From assembly GCF_030272615.1 (NCBI RefSeq), contig NC_081413.1, positions 146,172,476 through 146,236,475 on the forward strand: 64,000 nt of DNA, given 5' to 3'. Made by a program: the position numbers and the translations under genes. Every line of letters begins with the position of its first letter. Position 1 is the first letter of the stretch. This document shows, piece after piece, positions 44,872 to 56,914 of this stretch. This DNA comes from Cryptomeria japonica (taxonomy: Eukaryota; Streptophyta; Pinopsida; Cupressales; Cupressaceae). The notes beneath the pieces are model-generated. The model was not told the origin of the DNA, did no database searches, and saw nothing but the letters and a program-made list of their open reading frames with translations.

Positions 44872-46958
44872 ATGGAGGAGCTGGCTTAAACATTTGTGCA
44901 TTAAGTTTGATAAAAGCTTTGGGATATTAAAAGAATCCAGTAGACCCAAAAAAGAAAATAACCATCAAGGCTTATGATGAAGTAGAACGTTCTTCTAAAG
45001 GAACTGTTATTCTACAAATAAGGATAGGACCTACGGAAATGGATACATTGTGTCAAGTTTTAGATTTGAACCTCTCTTACAACATTCTTCTAGGAAGACC
45101 ATGGATTCACAAGATGCAACTAGTTCCTTCTACGAATCATCAATGTGTGACATTTCCTCATCAAGGAAAAGAGGTCACTATAATTGCAGATTCTAGTCAA
45201 TATTGCAATAAATTGAAGCCAACACAAGATACAAGAGTTCCACATAATAAAGAATTAGTATATCCTGCCAAAGAAATTCAAGAAAAGTTATGGGAAACTT
45301 TTGAAGAAAAACTCAAGTTAAATGATGAAGGAATGGGAAAATACTCTTTGCATAATTTTCCACTTTCTCCTAAGTCATATGTTAAGCCTACAGATATTCA
45401 ATCAAATCCATCAAAAAGATCAAAACATATGTTTAAAGGAACATTTTTTAGTGCTGGAACTCTTGAAGAATAAAATGAAGACAAAGACATTCTTGGTTGG
45501 TTGTACAAGGATGAAGACAAAACTATAGAAACAACAACAGAAGTCAATATTCCCATAAAACAATATGGCAAAGGATATGAAGGAAAAGGACCAATTGCTA
45601 AGCAACATCAAGGTATTTCAGAACCTATTTGTTTGCACTCACAGCCCACAAAAGATAAATCCAGGCTGAGATATCTAAAGTCTAATCAAAAGCAACATAA
45701 TCATCAACAACAAAAGTGGAGAAAGAAACTAGTTTCTATAGAAGAAAATTGGCAAGAAAACCTATATCAAGCAGTCAAAACAGTAACCAATAAACAAAAA
45801 GAGCAATAAGAACATGAAAAGAAAGAAGAGGATATTATCATCAAAGGTGAAGAAAAATGTTGTCAACAAGTTCTGAAAATACAAACAAAGGCAAAATCTG
45901 AACAAGATATTCCAGAAGCATTAAAAATAGAGATGGCAGAAATCAGAGAACTTTTTGCACCATATGACATTCCAGTATGGTATAGTGGAGTAATCTTAGA
46001 TCAAGATTCAGAGACAGATTCCAATGAATATGAATGGGGTCCAAATGTCTTATCTACTAGATCAAGTAAGGAAAACAATGAAGATTAGGCAACTATCACA
46101 AAAGAAGACTATTCTATTGCAGAACAAAAGATGAAGTTAGAAAGAAGACAAGAGAAACTCAAAATTCAGAGAAAAGAGGTATACACAAAAAGAAAAGGGA
46201 ATGACAAAGACAGAGAAGCAATGCCATAAGAAGTGCAAACAAAGATCAGATGTGCAAGAACCATAGAAGAATTGAGAGATAGTCAAGTTGGATTGACTAT
46301 TAGTCCAGAAGAAGTTGAATTTGAAAGAAGATAAAATCTAGCAAAAGAATCCTCTTTATCATGTGCACAAATATGTCAACTTCTAAAAGCAAACGAGGTC
46401 AATCAAGAAGGAATTTACAGTGTTAAAGATATGTGTGTGGACATAATTCATTCATTTAAGGGACAAACGTTAGTTAAAGAACCACTTGAGTGTGAACTAC
46501 ACAATACTGATATTAATTTTGTTAAGACTAATTCGGAGATGCTTGGGAAAGACAATTCTCAAAAAAATTTATTCTCTAACAGTACCTATTCTATGCCAAA
46601 CTATGATCATTATGTCATGAACATTGAAACACCTAATGATGAAAATGATTAACATTTACCACTTCTTCATCCTAAATTAATTGATTGGGATAATTTAGAC
46701 AACCTTGAATTGAATGTCTTTTCCAATGATCATGACTTAGCCGTATACCTTAATGCTATTGAACCCATCCTACCTAAGAAATTTTCCATTGTAGAATCAA
46801 GTGATGTTTCTCATAGTCAGGAAAATGACAAATTTTGCAATCGCAAAAGTAAAATAAAATAAGGAAAGAGACCTATTGTTGAAAACCATTTTACGGCAAC
46901 ATTAGATCAATCAAAAGAGAAAACAAAGGACATATATGATGGTGAAAACCTCCTTGAG
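44850..46958 (+). pseudogene. E3 protease and degenerate G-patch/linker region
   Basis: The protease loop LIDGGAGLNIC lies at about 44866-44900 (DGG). It is followed by ILLGRPWIHKMQLVPS at 45090. A worn G-patch equivalent is near 45555 (KQYGKGYEGKG), without the MGY core. Up to 46958 the frame is broken repeatedly, but short pieces such as DIPVWYSG (45970) and GENLLEVPEDG (46945) match E2. Confidence 0.75.
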
Positions 46959-48300
46959 GTGCCAGAAGATGGAAAGTTTGACATTCTTCTTTCATATTTT
47001 CAAGAGAAATCTACTATCCTGATGGAACCAATAGAAGTAGTAAACATTGATACATCAAAGGATCCTAAAATACTTCATTTTGCTACCTCATTATCAGAAA
47101 AAGAGAGGAAAGAATACATAGAATTCTTTAAGAAAAGACAAATAAATTTTTCTTGGTCTTATGCTTATGTGCCAAGACTTAATCATGATCTTATCATGCA
47201 TCATCTTAATGTGGATTTAAAAGAAAACCCCGTTAAGAAGAAGAGAAGAAAGATTCATCCGCACTTTGCTCTTCTTGTAAAGACCAAGCTAAAGAAACTA
47301 TTAGAAGTTGGTTTCATAAGACCAGTTGCTTATCTAGAATGGGTTTCAAGTCTTCTACCAGTATCAAAACCAGATAAGATCATAAGAGTCTATACAGATT
47401 TCAGAGACCTGAATAAAGCATGTCCAAAAGATGATTTCCCACTACCAAACATTAATATCACAGTGGACTTATCAACAGGACACAAGATGTTTTCATTAAT
47501 GGATGGCTTCTTAGGATATAATCAAATAAGAATAGCAACTGAAGATCAAGAGAAAACAACTTTCACCTATGCATGTAGAACATATTGCTGGAATGTTATG
47601 CCATTTGGGCTCAAGAATGCAAGAGAAACTTATCAAAGGGCTATGACGATAATTTTCCATGATATGATGCACACATTTATGGAAGATTATGTTGATGACA
47701 TACTTGCAAAATCTCACACAAGAAAAGAACATTTGAACATTTTAAGCAAAATTTTTGATAGGCTAGAAAGGTATCAATTGAGATTAAATCCAAAGAAATG
47801 TGCATTTGGGGTAACCTCTAGAAATCTCCTTGGGTACATTATATCAGCTTGTGGCATTGAAGTAGATCCTGAAAAAGTCAAAGCTATCATGAAGATGGAG
47901 TGACCCAAGAACATAAGTCAATTGTGATCTTTACAAGGAAGGTTGCAATCAATCAAGAGATTTGTGTCCAAGCTGGCCGATAGATGTCTTCCATTTACCC
48001 ATCTTCTAGATAAAAAGGTTCCATTCAAATGGGATCTAAAATGTGAAGAATCTTTCTTGTAAATAAAAGAATATCTTATGAGTCCTATAGTACTAATATC
48101 ACCAACCAAAGGGAAACCATTGTTACTCTATATCTCCACAACAAGTGTATCATTAGGCGCTCTCCTAGATCAATATGATGATGAAGGAAAAGAAAGAGCA
48201 CTTTACTATATCAGTAGAACACTTGTTGGCTATGAATTAAATTATTCCTCAATTGAAAAGATGTGCCTAGCAATTATATTTGCAACTCAGAAGCTATGAT
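46959..48300 (+). pseudogene. E3 reverse transcriptase and first RNase H
   Basis: The RT is open from 46959 to 47903, with VYTDFRDLNKACPKDDFPLP, SLMDGFLGYNQI and the catalytic YVDD near 47690. A TGA follows MKMEX at 47901. A TAA near 48060 precedes RNase H (LLLYISTTSVSLGALL, NYSSIEKMCLAII). Unlike E2, no stop separates linker and RT here. Confidence 0.85.
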
Positions 48301-48960
48301 ATTATATGTTGATTCATTCTATGAAACTAATAGCAAAGATAGATCCTCTCAAATATTTGTTGAGCAAGTCAACATTGAAAGGGAGACTAGCCAAATGGGT
48401 TATGATACTGAGTGAATTTGACATAGAATATGTTAACCAAAAAGCTATCAAGGGACAAGTCATCGCTAATCAATTGGTTGATGCACCTTTACAAAATGAC
48501 ATGCCTTTGCACATCAAATTTCCTAATGCAGATATCCTAACAGTGAGTATAAACTTTTGGGAATTGTACTTTGATGGTTCTTATACCCAATATGGATCAG
48601 GTGCATGAATTTTTTTCATCGCATCTCAAGGAAACACAATTCCAAAATTGTATAGACTATGATTTCCATGCACCAATAACACTGCAGAGTATGGAGCATT
48701 AGTCATAGGGCTTAAAATGGCTATTGAGTGGAATGTCAAAGAACTACGTCTATGGTGATTCACAACTTATCATCAATCAAATAAATGATGAATATCAAAT
48801 AAAGGATGATAAGCTTATGCCATACAAACAGCTGGTAGAGGAATTTAAAGAACACTTTAAAGAAATAACATTCATCTAGATTCCCAGAAATGAGAATAAA
48901 GCAGCAGATGCAATGGCTACAATATCATCTCTCTTGCAAAATAAGGAGAATCAACAACAT
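48301..48960 (+). pseudogene. E3 archaeal-type second RNase H, broken
   Basis: KIDPLKYLLSKSTLKG links to ELYFDGSYTQYGSGA (48560-48608). A TGA then interrupts. The rest (AEYGALVIGLKMAIEW, then ENKAADAMATI at 48895-48925) is spread over two frames. It is homologous to E2 16180-16540. Confidence 0.82.
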
Positions 48961-50320
48961 TACGAATTTCTTGTGGAAGATATCTTAACCCCTACCATCC
49001 AATCCCAACATACCTATCAAATTTGCCATATATCGGGAACCAGTCAATCCTTATACGGTCAAACCTACCAATATTTTAAAGATCATATCCTTCCTCTTAA
49101 ATTATTCCATAATTAGAGAAGAAAATTTATCTGCCAGTCCTCTCACTATACTTTAATTTCTAATATCCTATATAGGCTGGTCTATATGGTACTTTGTTGA
49201 GATGTCTTGAAAAAGATGAATCTGAGAGATTTCTTAATGACATTCATGTGCGTACTTGCGGTACACACTCAAGTGGTTTAACATTGGCTAAGAAACTTCT
49301 TCGTATGGGTTACATTTGGCCTACTATGGAAAGAGATTCATTCACCTATGCTAGAAAATGTAAACAATTCCAGATCCATGGAAATTTCATTCATGCGCCA
49401 GCACAAGAGTTATATGCTATGATAGAATCATGGCCATTTTCACAGTGGGGCCTTGATTTGGTAGGAAAGATCAATCCCTCATCTTCTAGTGGCATAAGTT
49501 CATTCTGATTGCTACTAAATATTTTACTAAGTGGATTGAAGCAATGCCTCTAACAACAGTGACAGGAAAACAAATATCATCATTCATTTTGAATTACATA
49601 ATCTGTCGCTATGGAGTTCCTATGACCATTATCACTGATAATGGAAGACCATTCAAAAATCAAGATGTGAAAGAGCTATGTAAATAGTTTCAAATCCAAC
49701 ATAGGTTCTCTACTCCATATTATCCACAAGGTAATGGTCAAGTTGAGGCATCAAACAAAACTATCTTGAAAATATTGAAGAAAACAGTTAATGAAGCTAG
49801 AAAAGATTGGCACATTCAGCTAAATCCTACTCTTCGGGCATACCGAACTAGCGTTTGCACTCCAATAGGGGCAACTCCATATTGTTTTATCTATGGATCA
49901 GAAGCTATATTACCTATAGAAGTAGAAATACCTTCTCTATGAGTATCCTTGCACGGTCTTATACCAGAAGAAGAACAACGAGTCTCTCGACTCCAAGAAC
50001 TAGAACTGATTCAGGAACGTCACCAAAATGCAACAAAACATTTGAAAGTATACCAACAAAGAATGGCAAGAAGCTATAACCACAGAGTCAAGCCACACAT
50101 TTTCCAAATTAGAGACATAGTTCTAAGGGAGAATCCAAGAAATCAGCAAGACCAGGAAAAGAAGGGAAAATTTGAACTGAATTGGCTAGGACCTTTTGTC
50201 ATAGTAGCAACATATGGATCAAAAGCATACAAGTTATCTACCCCTGAAGGTGATTGGTTTGATGAACCAATCAATTCTATCCATCTCAAGAAATTCTATG
50301 CTTCAGATATGCAGTCCTAA
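48961..50320 (+). pseudogene. E3 integrase, broken
   Basis: The zinc region is at 49215-49390 (DIHVRTCGTHSSG, CKQFQIHG, one Cys replaced by Phe). The core starts WGLDLVGKINPSSSSG and loses phase by one base near 49492. It then reads KYFTKWIEAMPL, ITDNGRPFKN and YYPQGNGQVEASNKT in another frame. The C-terminal part at 49949-50320 ends SIHLKKFYASD. Confidence 0.85.
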
Positions 50321-51239
50321 AAAATCAATAAAAAGCATATACAGTCCTTAAAAATCAATAAAAAGCATATAAAGTCCTACAAAAATCAATAAAAAGCAAA
50401 TAAAATCCAAAAAAATGCAATAAATTTAGATGGTGAAAACCTGGTAAACAAGTGCTATCTAAGAAGTAAGTTCCTCCATCTATGAGATTGCTTTGGGCAC
50501 CTATCGAGTCCATCCTATCACATCTATCGCTTCCATATATTTTAGCTTATCCATTCCATCTTTCACATCCATTGCTTTGAACCATTTAGCAAGAAATATG
50601 CAGCTTGCCAACAATTATCAATCTTTGATACACTTGTCATAGTCACTATCTTAGATTTTATCAAAATCAATGAATCTACATTTGTATCCCGCCATGGTTT
50701 GAATCTTGATCAATTCATATATTCATAATAAATTTTTGTTTCCACTAGGGGAAAAATCCTAATTTCTTTTGCTAAGGTGATCTTTTGAATCTTTGAAAAT
50801 CCCAAACCATTCGAAAAACTTAGAAAAACCAAAAACACCTAGGATTTTGAAACAAATAATGAGCAAATAAAGCAATGAAAACCAAGGCATTTCATCAACA
50901 ACTGAATCATGCAACTGAGAAACCAATCAATTAACAAGTAATAAAGGATTATCAAATATCATTCATCAAGATGATTATATCAGTGAATGACCATAAGAAC
51001 ATGTGAATGACATACAAGATTTAGTGTTTATATCTCGATTTTATTACTAATCATGTACTCTATGCGACTCAAGGATATCCATGACTAGAGAAGCTATGAT
51101 GAGGCATGATTATTTTCTTTAATTGTTGTCTGTGGTTTATCTCTTACTACGGTATGAACTTGTCTCAAGATATGATTGGAAAAAGATCCAGGAGGACATT
51201 CCAAGTCATGCATGAAAAGAGATAATCCTTGTCTGTTCT
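50321..51239 (+). other. E3 post-integrase region
   Basis: A 30-bp unit, AAAATCAATAAAAAGCATAT, recurs three to four times at 50318-50400. GGTGAAAACCTGGTAAAC near 50430 is shared with E2. No gene is seen. Confidence 0.5.
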
Positions 51240-51375
51240 GCAAGCAATACTCAGGTCAACTTGATCCAATATATCAAGTTGCTTGTATTAACTTGCTATA
51301 TCAAAAACCATGTAAGAAATACTCAGGTCATCTTGAATCATTATGTCAAGTTGCTTTTATTTTCTTATAACATTT
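51240..51375 (+). ncRNA. E3 twin hairpins downstream of integrase
   Basis: The first stem is CAACTTGAT (51257-51265) with ATCAAGTTG (51273-51281), perfect. The second is CATCTTGA (51329-51336) with TCAAGTTG (51346-51353), one mismatch. The block aligns with E2 19075-19240 at about 90% by eye. Confidence 0.5.
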
Positions 51376-52139
51376 TAAAGCTCAATGATGAAATCAAAGC
51401 ACTATTACAAGATAGCATATGAAGAATGACAATAGAATTTTTAGTTAGATCATTTCATTAGCTAATTATCCATCTACATTATAAGCATTCATTGTCAGTT
51501 GCATTATAAGCATATCATTTCATTAACGGATCAATGGTCATAAATAAAGATTGAGCATACTTGAATAAACAAAACCACTTTGCATTTAATCATTATAGGT
51601 GCATTCATTTCAGAATCAATTTAAATCATTATCCATTTCATTTAGTTGCATTAGTTTGAATTTAATTAAGTGCATTTCATTCATCATGTAGTGTATCATC
51701 ATTATTATTTACATTATCATTCCATTAATGATCATTTGGTTACATCTTTGCACTTAGATTCATAATCATTATAAACATTACATATAAAAAATCAAAAACA
51801 TTTCATAAATATCATTTACATCATCATGAAATAAACCACATCAATCATTTACATCATCAAAATCAAAAATCAAAACAAAAACATTTATCATTGGATCATA
51901 TAGATCATAATCCTAAGGCAAGACAATCATCATCATATCATCATCCATCTAATCACTGCATCCATATAATCAAAGCATATATATCATCATCAAATAGAAC
52001 ATGCATAATAAAGATCATCATCATATAGAGTCCATGTTTGCATATAGATCATCATAAAACAATAAAAGTCCAAGTATACAATGATATTAAATAAACAATA
52101 GAAATGCTCCAAATCAAGTCATGGTTGTCCTGTACCATT
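51376..52139 (+). other. E3 low-complexity ATCAT-rich stretch
   Basis: Degenerate ATCATTTCATT and CATCATCATA runs. No gene is seen. It lies downstream of the antisense gene in that gene's own direction. Confidence 0.5.
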
Positions 52140-54190
52140 ACCACCTAACTATGTCCATCTCTATGGCTATGGGTGAGAAGATCCTCTAGATGTTTGTCTC
52201 CCGTGCTCACCACTCCTCTGAGGAGGTCCCATGACCCACCACTACTAGTATCCATCAACACAGTGGTATGATAACTACCTTCTCTCTAGCTCTTTGTAAC
52301 TGCCTCCTTATATCATCGTCACCAGTGGGAAGTCTCCTTCTCAGCCCAAACTAATGCTTTAATAGTGTCAGTTGAGAGAGTACCTGATCCAACCTGTTGA
52401 ATGTGATCAAGAAGGCCCTGAGTATCCTACTATCTCCTAACAACTCTATCCCTCTCAGTCATAAGAGTCTACACCTATGCTCAAAGCTTTTCAATTTATG
52501 CTCTCAAAATGTCAATGGTATCCTTCCCTGGCACATCATGCTCTAGTGCATCCTACTTTGCTAAATCCTGTTGTGGTGCATGAACCCCAATCCCCTCCTC
52601 ACCACCACCCTATCCAACTGCTGGAATATCAGTCCGAGTAACTCTCTGAACCTGCCATCTAATCAAGGGAACATGATCCTCAGGATCCTCATCATCTCTA
52701 CCATGTGCTGCAATAACTCTAGGGTCTGGCTGAATCTGTCCAAAATCAATGCCTCTCCCAAAACCCCCATCTTGTCCAGTCACTCTACCTCTTGTCAATG
52801 GCAACCCTCTTAGTGATCTCATGCCTACCCTGCCATGCTCCCTCCCAATCCGTCCAACATCTCTCCCACCCATAGGATGTGCTCTCTCAATTTTGCTACT
52901 TGATCCAAATGGTCCTCCATGAACTCTCAGTCGACCTCCCCTCCATCTAAGTCTCCTACCACCACCACCTCCATCCCCACTCTCATCACCACCTCCCCCG
53001 GCCTCATGAGCAGCTCTGAGCTCTCATCTCCATCTTCGTCTCCTAACAACTGGATCATTTGAATCATCATCCTCATCTCCTGAGCTAGGAGGAGGATCTG
53101 CTAGATTAGTAGTGCGAGGAAATGGATGAGTTAATATATAATAAGCATAATCTGTAGTAACCCTAGGATCAAGAATGTGCAATCTCATATCATAAGCCAC
53201 TCTTAGAGTAGCAAAAAACTCTGCACAAGAAATCTCAAATGATAAAGAAGGTCCCCAATCTCGCCTATCTCTATACCACCGAGCATATATCATTACACCA
53301 GTAGGCATAGGATGGACAATACCAAACTATCACAAAATGCGACCAAACAACTGTCGCTCAACAATTTAAGGAGTCTGACCAATGAGATATCTACTCTGCA
53401 TAATAAATGGTAATGTTTGTGCATCATCCATCCATGGCTCACAATCAAGATATGGTCTCCAAGTAATGCTATCCAATGTATCAAGAACCCAATGCTAATA
53501 CTCCATCTTACCCATCTTATGCTGAGTAAGAATACCTGCATAGAAATAAACATATAGTTGCCTCTCTCCATGAACTCTATGATGGATAGGCCGCGTAATA
53601 AAAATGTGCTCCCAGCACCAGATCTACAATAAAGTGCATCCTGTACACAAAATCACACTCTCATCATACACTACATGATGAAGATCATGATATAAAGGTG
53701 CCAACATACAAACACCCCAAGCATATCGAGTATGATGTTGCATCATACTCAGGAGAACCTCTCCCCATCCAATAGAAAAACCTCATGATCTCCTATCAAG
53801 ACATATAAATCCTCCAATCATACCAACAAGAATAATAGGAAGAGCCTCGTAATACATCACCATATCAACCTATCGGATCTCTCCTCTACCAATGCTCTCA
53901 TCAGCAAACACGACTCTACAAGCCTCTATCCCAACCCAATCCTGAAAATCATACTGCACTAGCTCACCAATCACTAGGATGTGCAAAATCCTGTAGACAT
54001 CCTCAAGAGTCACACTAATCTCACCCATAGGCAGGTGGAAAGTGTTATGCTCATTATGCCATCTCTCAGCTAACATCATCAACAATCCTCTATTATGCGT
54101 AATCTCAAGCATATACAACAAATGGTGTAAACCACAGGCATCTATATGTCTAATCTCAGCCTGTGTCAACTCTGGCACTAAATGACGCAT
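52140..54190 (-). pseudogene. Antisense plant mobile domain (PMD, MAIN-like) gene in E3
   Basis: It opens at MRHLVPELTQ (54190). The motif RWHNEHNTFHLPMGEISVTLEDVYRIL (54000-54060) is the PMD signature. Further left, in other frames, WGEVLLSMM and CTGCTLL-IWCWEH, then LDTLDSITWRPY (near 53450) and VERQLFGRIL (near 53350), continue the PMD in order. A tail at 53024-53308 (WYRDRRDWGP, then DEDDDSNDP and RRRRW) and an R/G-rich segment at 52610-52873 follow. Frameshifts and stops (near 53870, 53290, 53020) break it. PMD proteins occur as host proteins (MAIN, MAIL1) and in plant retroelements. The role in this element is unknown. Confidence 0.8.
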
Positions 54191-54667
54191 TGTCAGTAAT
54201 TTCTCTCGACACTAGAGAACATCAAGTTTCTCCTATTTTATCAAGAGAAATCAATCAATCATCAAATCATTATCTATCTATCAAATTAAACTGAAGAAAT
54301 CTATGCTATCTATATATCAAATCAAATTGAAGAAACTTACGCTATCAAATCATTTTAAAACCTATCAATTATGGTTTTCTATCAATCATTGAGTTCAAAC
54401 AAAACTCTTCTAAGTTCTTGCATCAAAAACTAAATCGGTTTCTTAGAGCTACTCTATCAATCTATCAAATCTATTAATCAACAATCTATCAAATCTATTG
54501 ATCAATCAAATCAATCAATCTAGCAATCAAAGCTATCTATCAGTCTAACAAGCACAAATCGCTCAATCAAGTCCTTATTTCACCATCAATGCGCATTAAA
54601 CATGTTAAATCTAATCATCAAAATGATTTTTAGCCTTTGCACTTATCAAAAACATCAAATCTGAGAA
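54191..54667. other. E3 ATCAATC-rich stretch upstream of the antisense gene
   Basis: TATCAATC and CTATCAAATC recur many times. It would be the proximal leader of an antisense transcript. No gene is seen. Confidence 0.45.
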
Positions 54668-54985
54668 AAAGCGCTATCCTATTGAGAATTTATGCTAAAT
54701 TACAATAAATACGCTAAATCTAAAGGCATTTGTGCTAAACTAGTGCATATGTGCTATCCTTTTGAACAAATGCACTAACAATCGAAGCATATGCGAAAAC
54801 CCATGCAAAAGTGCTACCTTATTAAGCAAAAGCACTAACAAAAGAAACATTTATGCTAGCCTACGCATAAGCGCTAACATTCTTAACATATGTGCTAACA
54901 AAAAGAGCATATGCGCTAATCTATGCATTTGTGCTAATCCTAATTGCATTTGCGCTAAAACAAATTGCAAAAGAGCTAACCTAAC
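54668..54985 (-). repeat. E3 inverted copy of the leader array
   Basis: Units such as GCATATGCGCTAA, GCATTTGTGCTAATCC and GCAAAAGAGCTAACCT are the reverse complement of the 40660-40955 units. Read on the minus strand they precede the PMD gene, as the leader array precedes gag. Confidence 0.75.
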
Positions 54986-55479
54986 TCCCAAAAAATCATA
55001 AAAAAAATTGAAAATTCAAAAAACACATGAAAAACATGAAAAGTTGCACAAAAACTTGAAAACAAAGCTCAGGATAAGATACATACCGGATACCCATGCT
55101 CGACAGGTCGCTAATATCATCGCATGCGCTCAAAATGATGGTTCTCACGGGAATCACCATTTCACCACCTCACCAAGAATATTTTCTCCACAAGCTGACA
55201 AGGATAACAATGAAATTAAAATTAGCCTTGGTTAATTTTATATTTACTAGTTGAAGATTAATTAATTTCAATGGGGCAATTTAATTTGTTTTTTCCAAAT
55301 GAATTTAATTGACTTAATTTTTATCAGTCATCATGAGATCAATCATTCAAACAAGAATTTTCGACAATTTCATGATCAATCTCCTGAGGGGGCACACAAT
55401 CAAGATTTTTTTATCTTCGCCAGGTGCACTATTGAGACTTGATTTAATCTTCGAAACAATGTTGTCTTGACATTATTTC

Positions 55480-55493
55480 AAAGAGGGGCAAAA
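55480..55493 (+). promoter_or_regulatory. E3 polypurine tract
   Basis: AAAGAGGGGCAAAA is directly followed by the 3' LTR. It is the same tract as in E2 (20276-20288). Confidence 0.9.
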
Positions 55494-56599
55494 TGTATAC
55501 ACATAAAAATTGGCTATGAGCAATTAAATAAATATTTTATATTTATTTAATAATTATTCTTCTATTAAATAGTTAATTTGAAAAGCTTAATTTATTTAAT
55601 TCATTTTTCGTGTCTTTCTATTAATTAATATTTTATTAATTAATTCATTTATCCTATTCCTCTAGTTAATTAAATATCTAATATTTAATAGTTATTATCC
55701 TATCCTACAGTCTCAAATATTAAATAATTCTCAAAATTATTTAATCCTTTTCCCAACTCACCCTCCATCTCCACTTCATCTTCCCTTTGCCAACTCATCA
55801 AACATGTGGCTAAGGAAATTAATATTTCTTAAATATTAATTCATCATTTATCTTTAGCTTCCAAAATTAATGAAAATTGTGTACGTACACATATTTCATA
55901 GCCATTTCCTATATTCTCTCCAACACCCTCTACATCTTAGGAAGGACTTGAGTCCACTTATCCTATCATGCCTAAATTTCCTCCAACCATCCCTAGATTC
56001 CCTCAGTTAGCAACCCAGTCAAGGTGAGATGAGTGACACTTGTCTTCTCCTTCCCCCTTTCTCTCAACCTTCACCTTTGCTCACATCCATTCAAATCTGC
56101 AGATGTGATCATGACCGTTGATTTGAGCCACATCATCTAATCCTCTCAAGGTCTATAAAATCAAGAGCTTTAGTTGAGAGAGAGTTAGTCTTCAAATTAA
56201 TCATATGCATTCATGAGTTTTAATCTTGAAGAAAATAGCAAATAGAAAATAGCAAATATCATATAGCATCATAGTATAATCATTTAGCATAATCGTGTAG
56301 TATTGCATATCATAGTATTAGTTCACTACAAGTTATTAGTCCATTCTTCATATTCTATCTTGGAAGCCATCAATGCAATGTTTGAGAGCACACCATTTGC
56401 AACCAGGAACAGTGTTGTTAGGACACAATGGGACATAAGCCATGAAGGTAATATTAGTATTTTATTTCATATGTACTTCATGTAGTTTCATTGGTTGAAT
56501 TTGGATTTCCTATAGTATTTCCATTTGTATTTCCATTTGTATTTTGTGAAACTAATTTATTGCAGGTAGCATTGTGAGGATGAAATTCAAGTTGACACA
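55494..56599 (+). repeat. E3 3' LTR (1106 bp)
   Basis: It aligns with 39494-40556 and is 43 bp longer through small indels. TATAAAA lies at 56154-56160. It ends GTTGACACA. Confidence 0.92.
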
Positions 56600-56604
56600 A
56601 TTTG
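56600..56604. repeat. E3 target site duplication, right copy (ATTTG)
   Basis: It matches GTTTG at 39489-39493 at four of five bases. Confidence 0.7.
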
Positions 56605-56844
56605 ATATTTTGGTTAAATGATTTAAGAGTTTCAAATCTATTACACTGTTATTTTGGCATCCTAGTCAACCAATAAACTTGACAGTGTAGTTGTAGTTTG
56701 TAGTTTAGTGTTTGAACTAGTTAGTTTAGTGATTGATTTATGAGTTGGGTTTTGAGTTTGGTGAAAGTTTAGTTTGTTTTCTATCTATTGATTCATCCCC
56801 CTCTCAGTAGTTATCTGGATCCTTATTCATTCATCATATCATCA
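56605..56844 (+). repeat. Copia D 5' LTR, right part
   Basis: It resumes the LTR split by E3 and ends ATCATCA before the primer site. It contains TTTAGTG/GTAGTTTG repeats near 56690-56740 and CCCCCTCTCAGTAG near 56797. Confidence 0.7.
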
Positions 56845-56845
56845 A

Positions 56846-56863
56846 TTGGTATAAGATCATTTT
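56846..56863 (+). promoter_or_regulatory. Copia D primer binding site (worn iMet type)
   Basis: TTGGTATAAGATCATTTT compares with the initiator tRNA-Met site TGGTATCAGAGC at 10 of 12 bases in the core. Confidence 0.65.
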
Positions 56864-56914
56864 GGGTCTTTTAGTATCTAAGCCTAACAACTTGAGGTAA
56901 AGATCTAGAAGAAC

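Larger units (their letters stand above)
39494..56599 (+). mobile_element. E3: Ty3/gypsy Tat-lineage element with antisense PMD gene, 17.1 kb
   Basis: LTRs lie at 39494-40556 and 55494-56599. Between them are primer site, leader array, structured leader, ORF1 remnant, gag, protease, RT, two RNases H, integrase, a conserved hairpin block, an antisense plant-mobile-domain gene, an inverted copy of the leader array, and the polypurine tract. LTR differences and indels are much more frequent than in E2 (about 5% by eye). Pol is decayed. Confidence 0.92.

Noticed and set aside
52571-52813. 80-aa plus-strand frame opposite the PMD tail
   Set aside because: The minus strand has the R/G-rich PMD tail, and the plus frame is its shadow.
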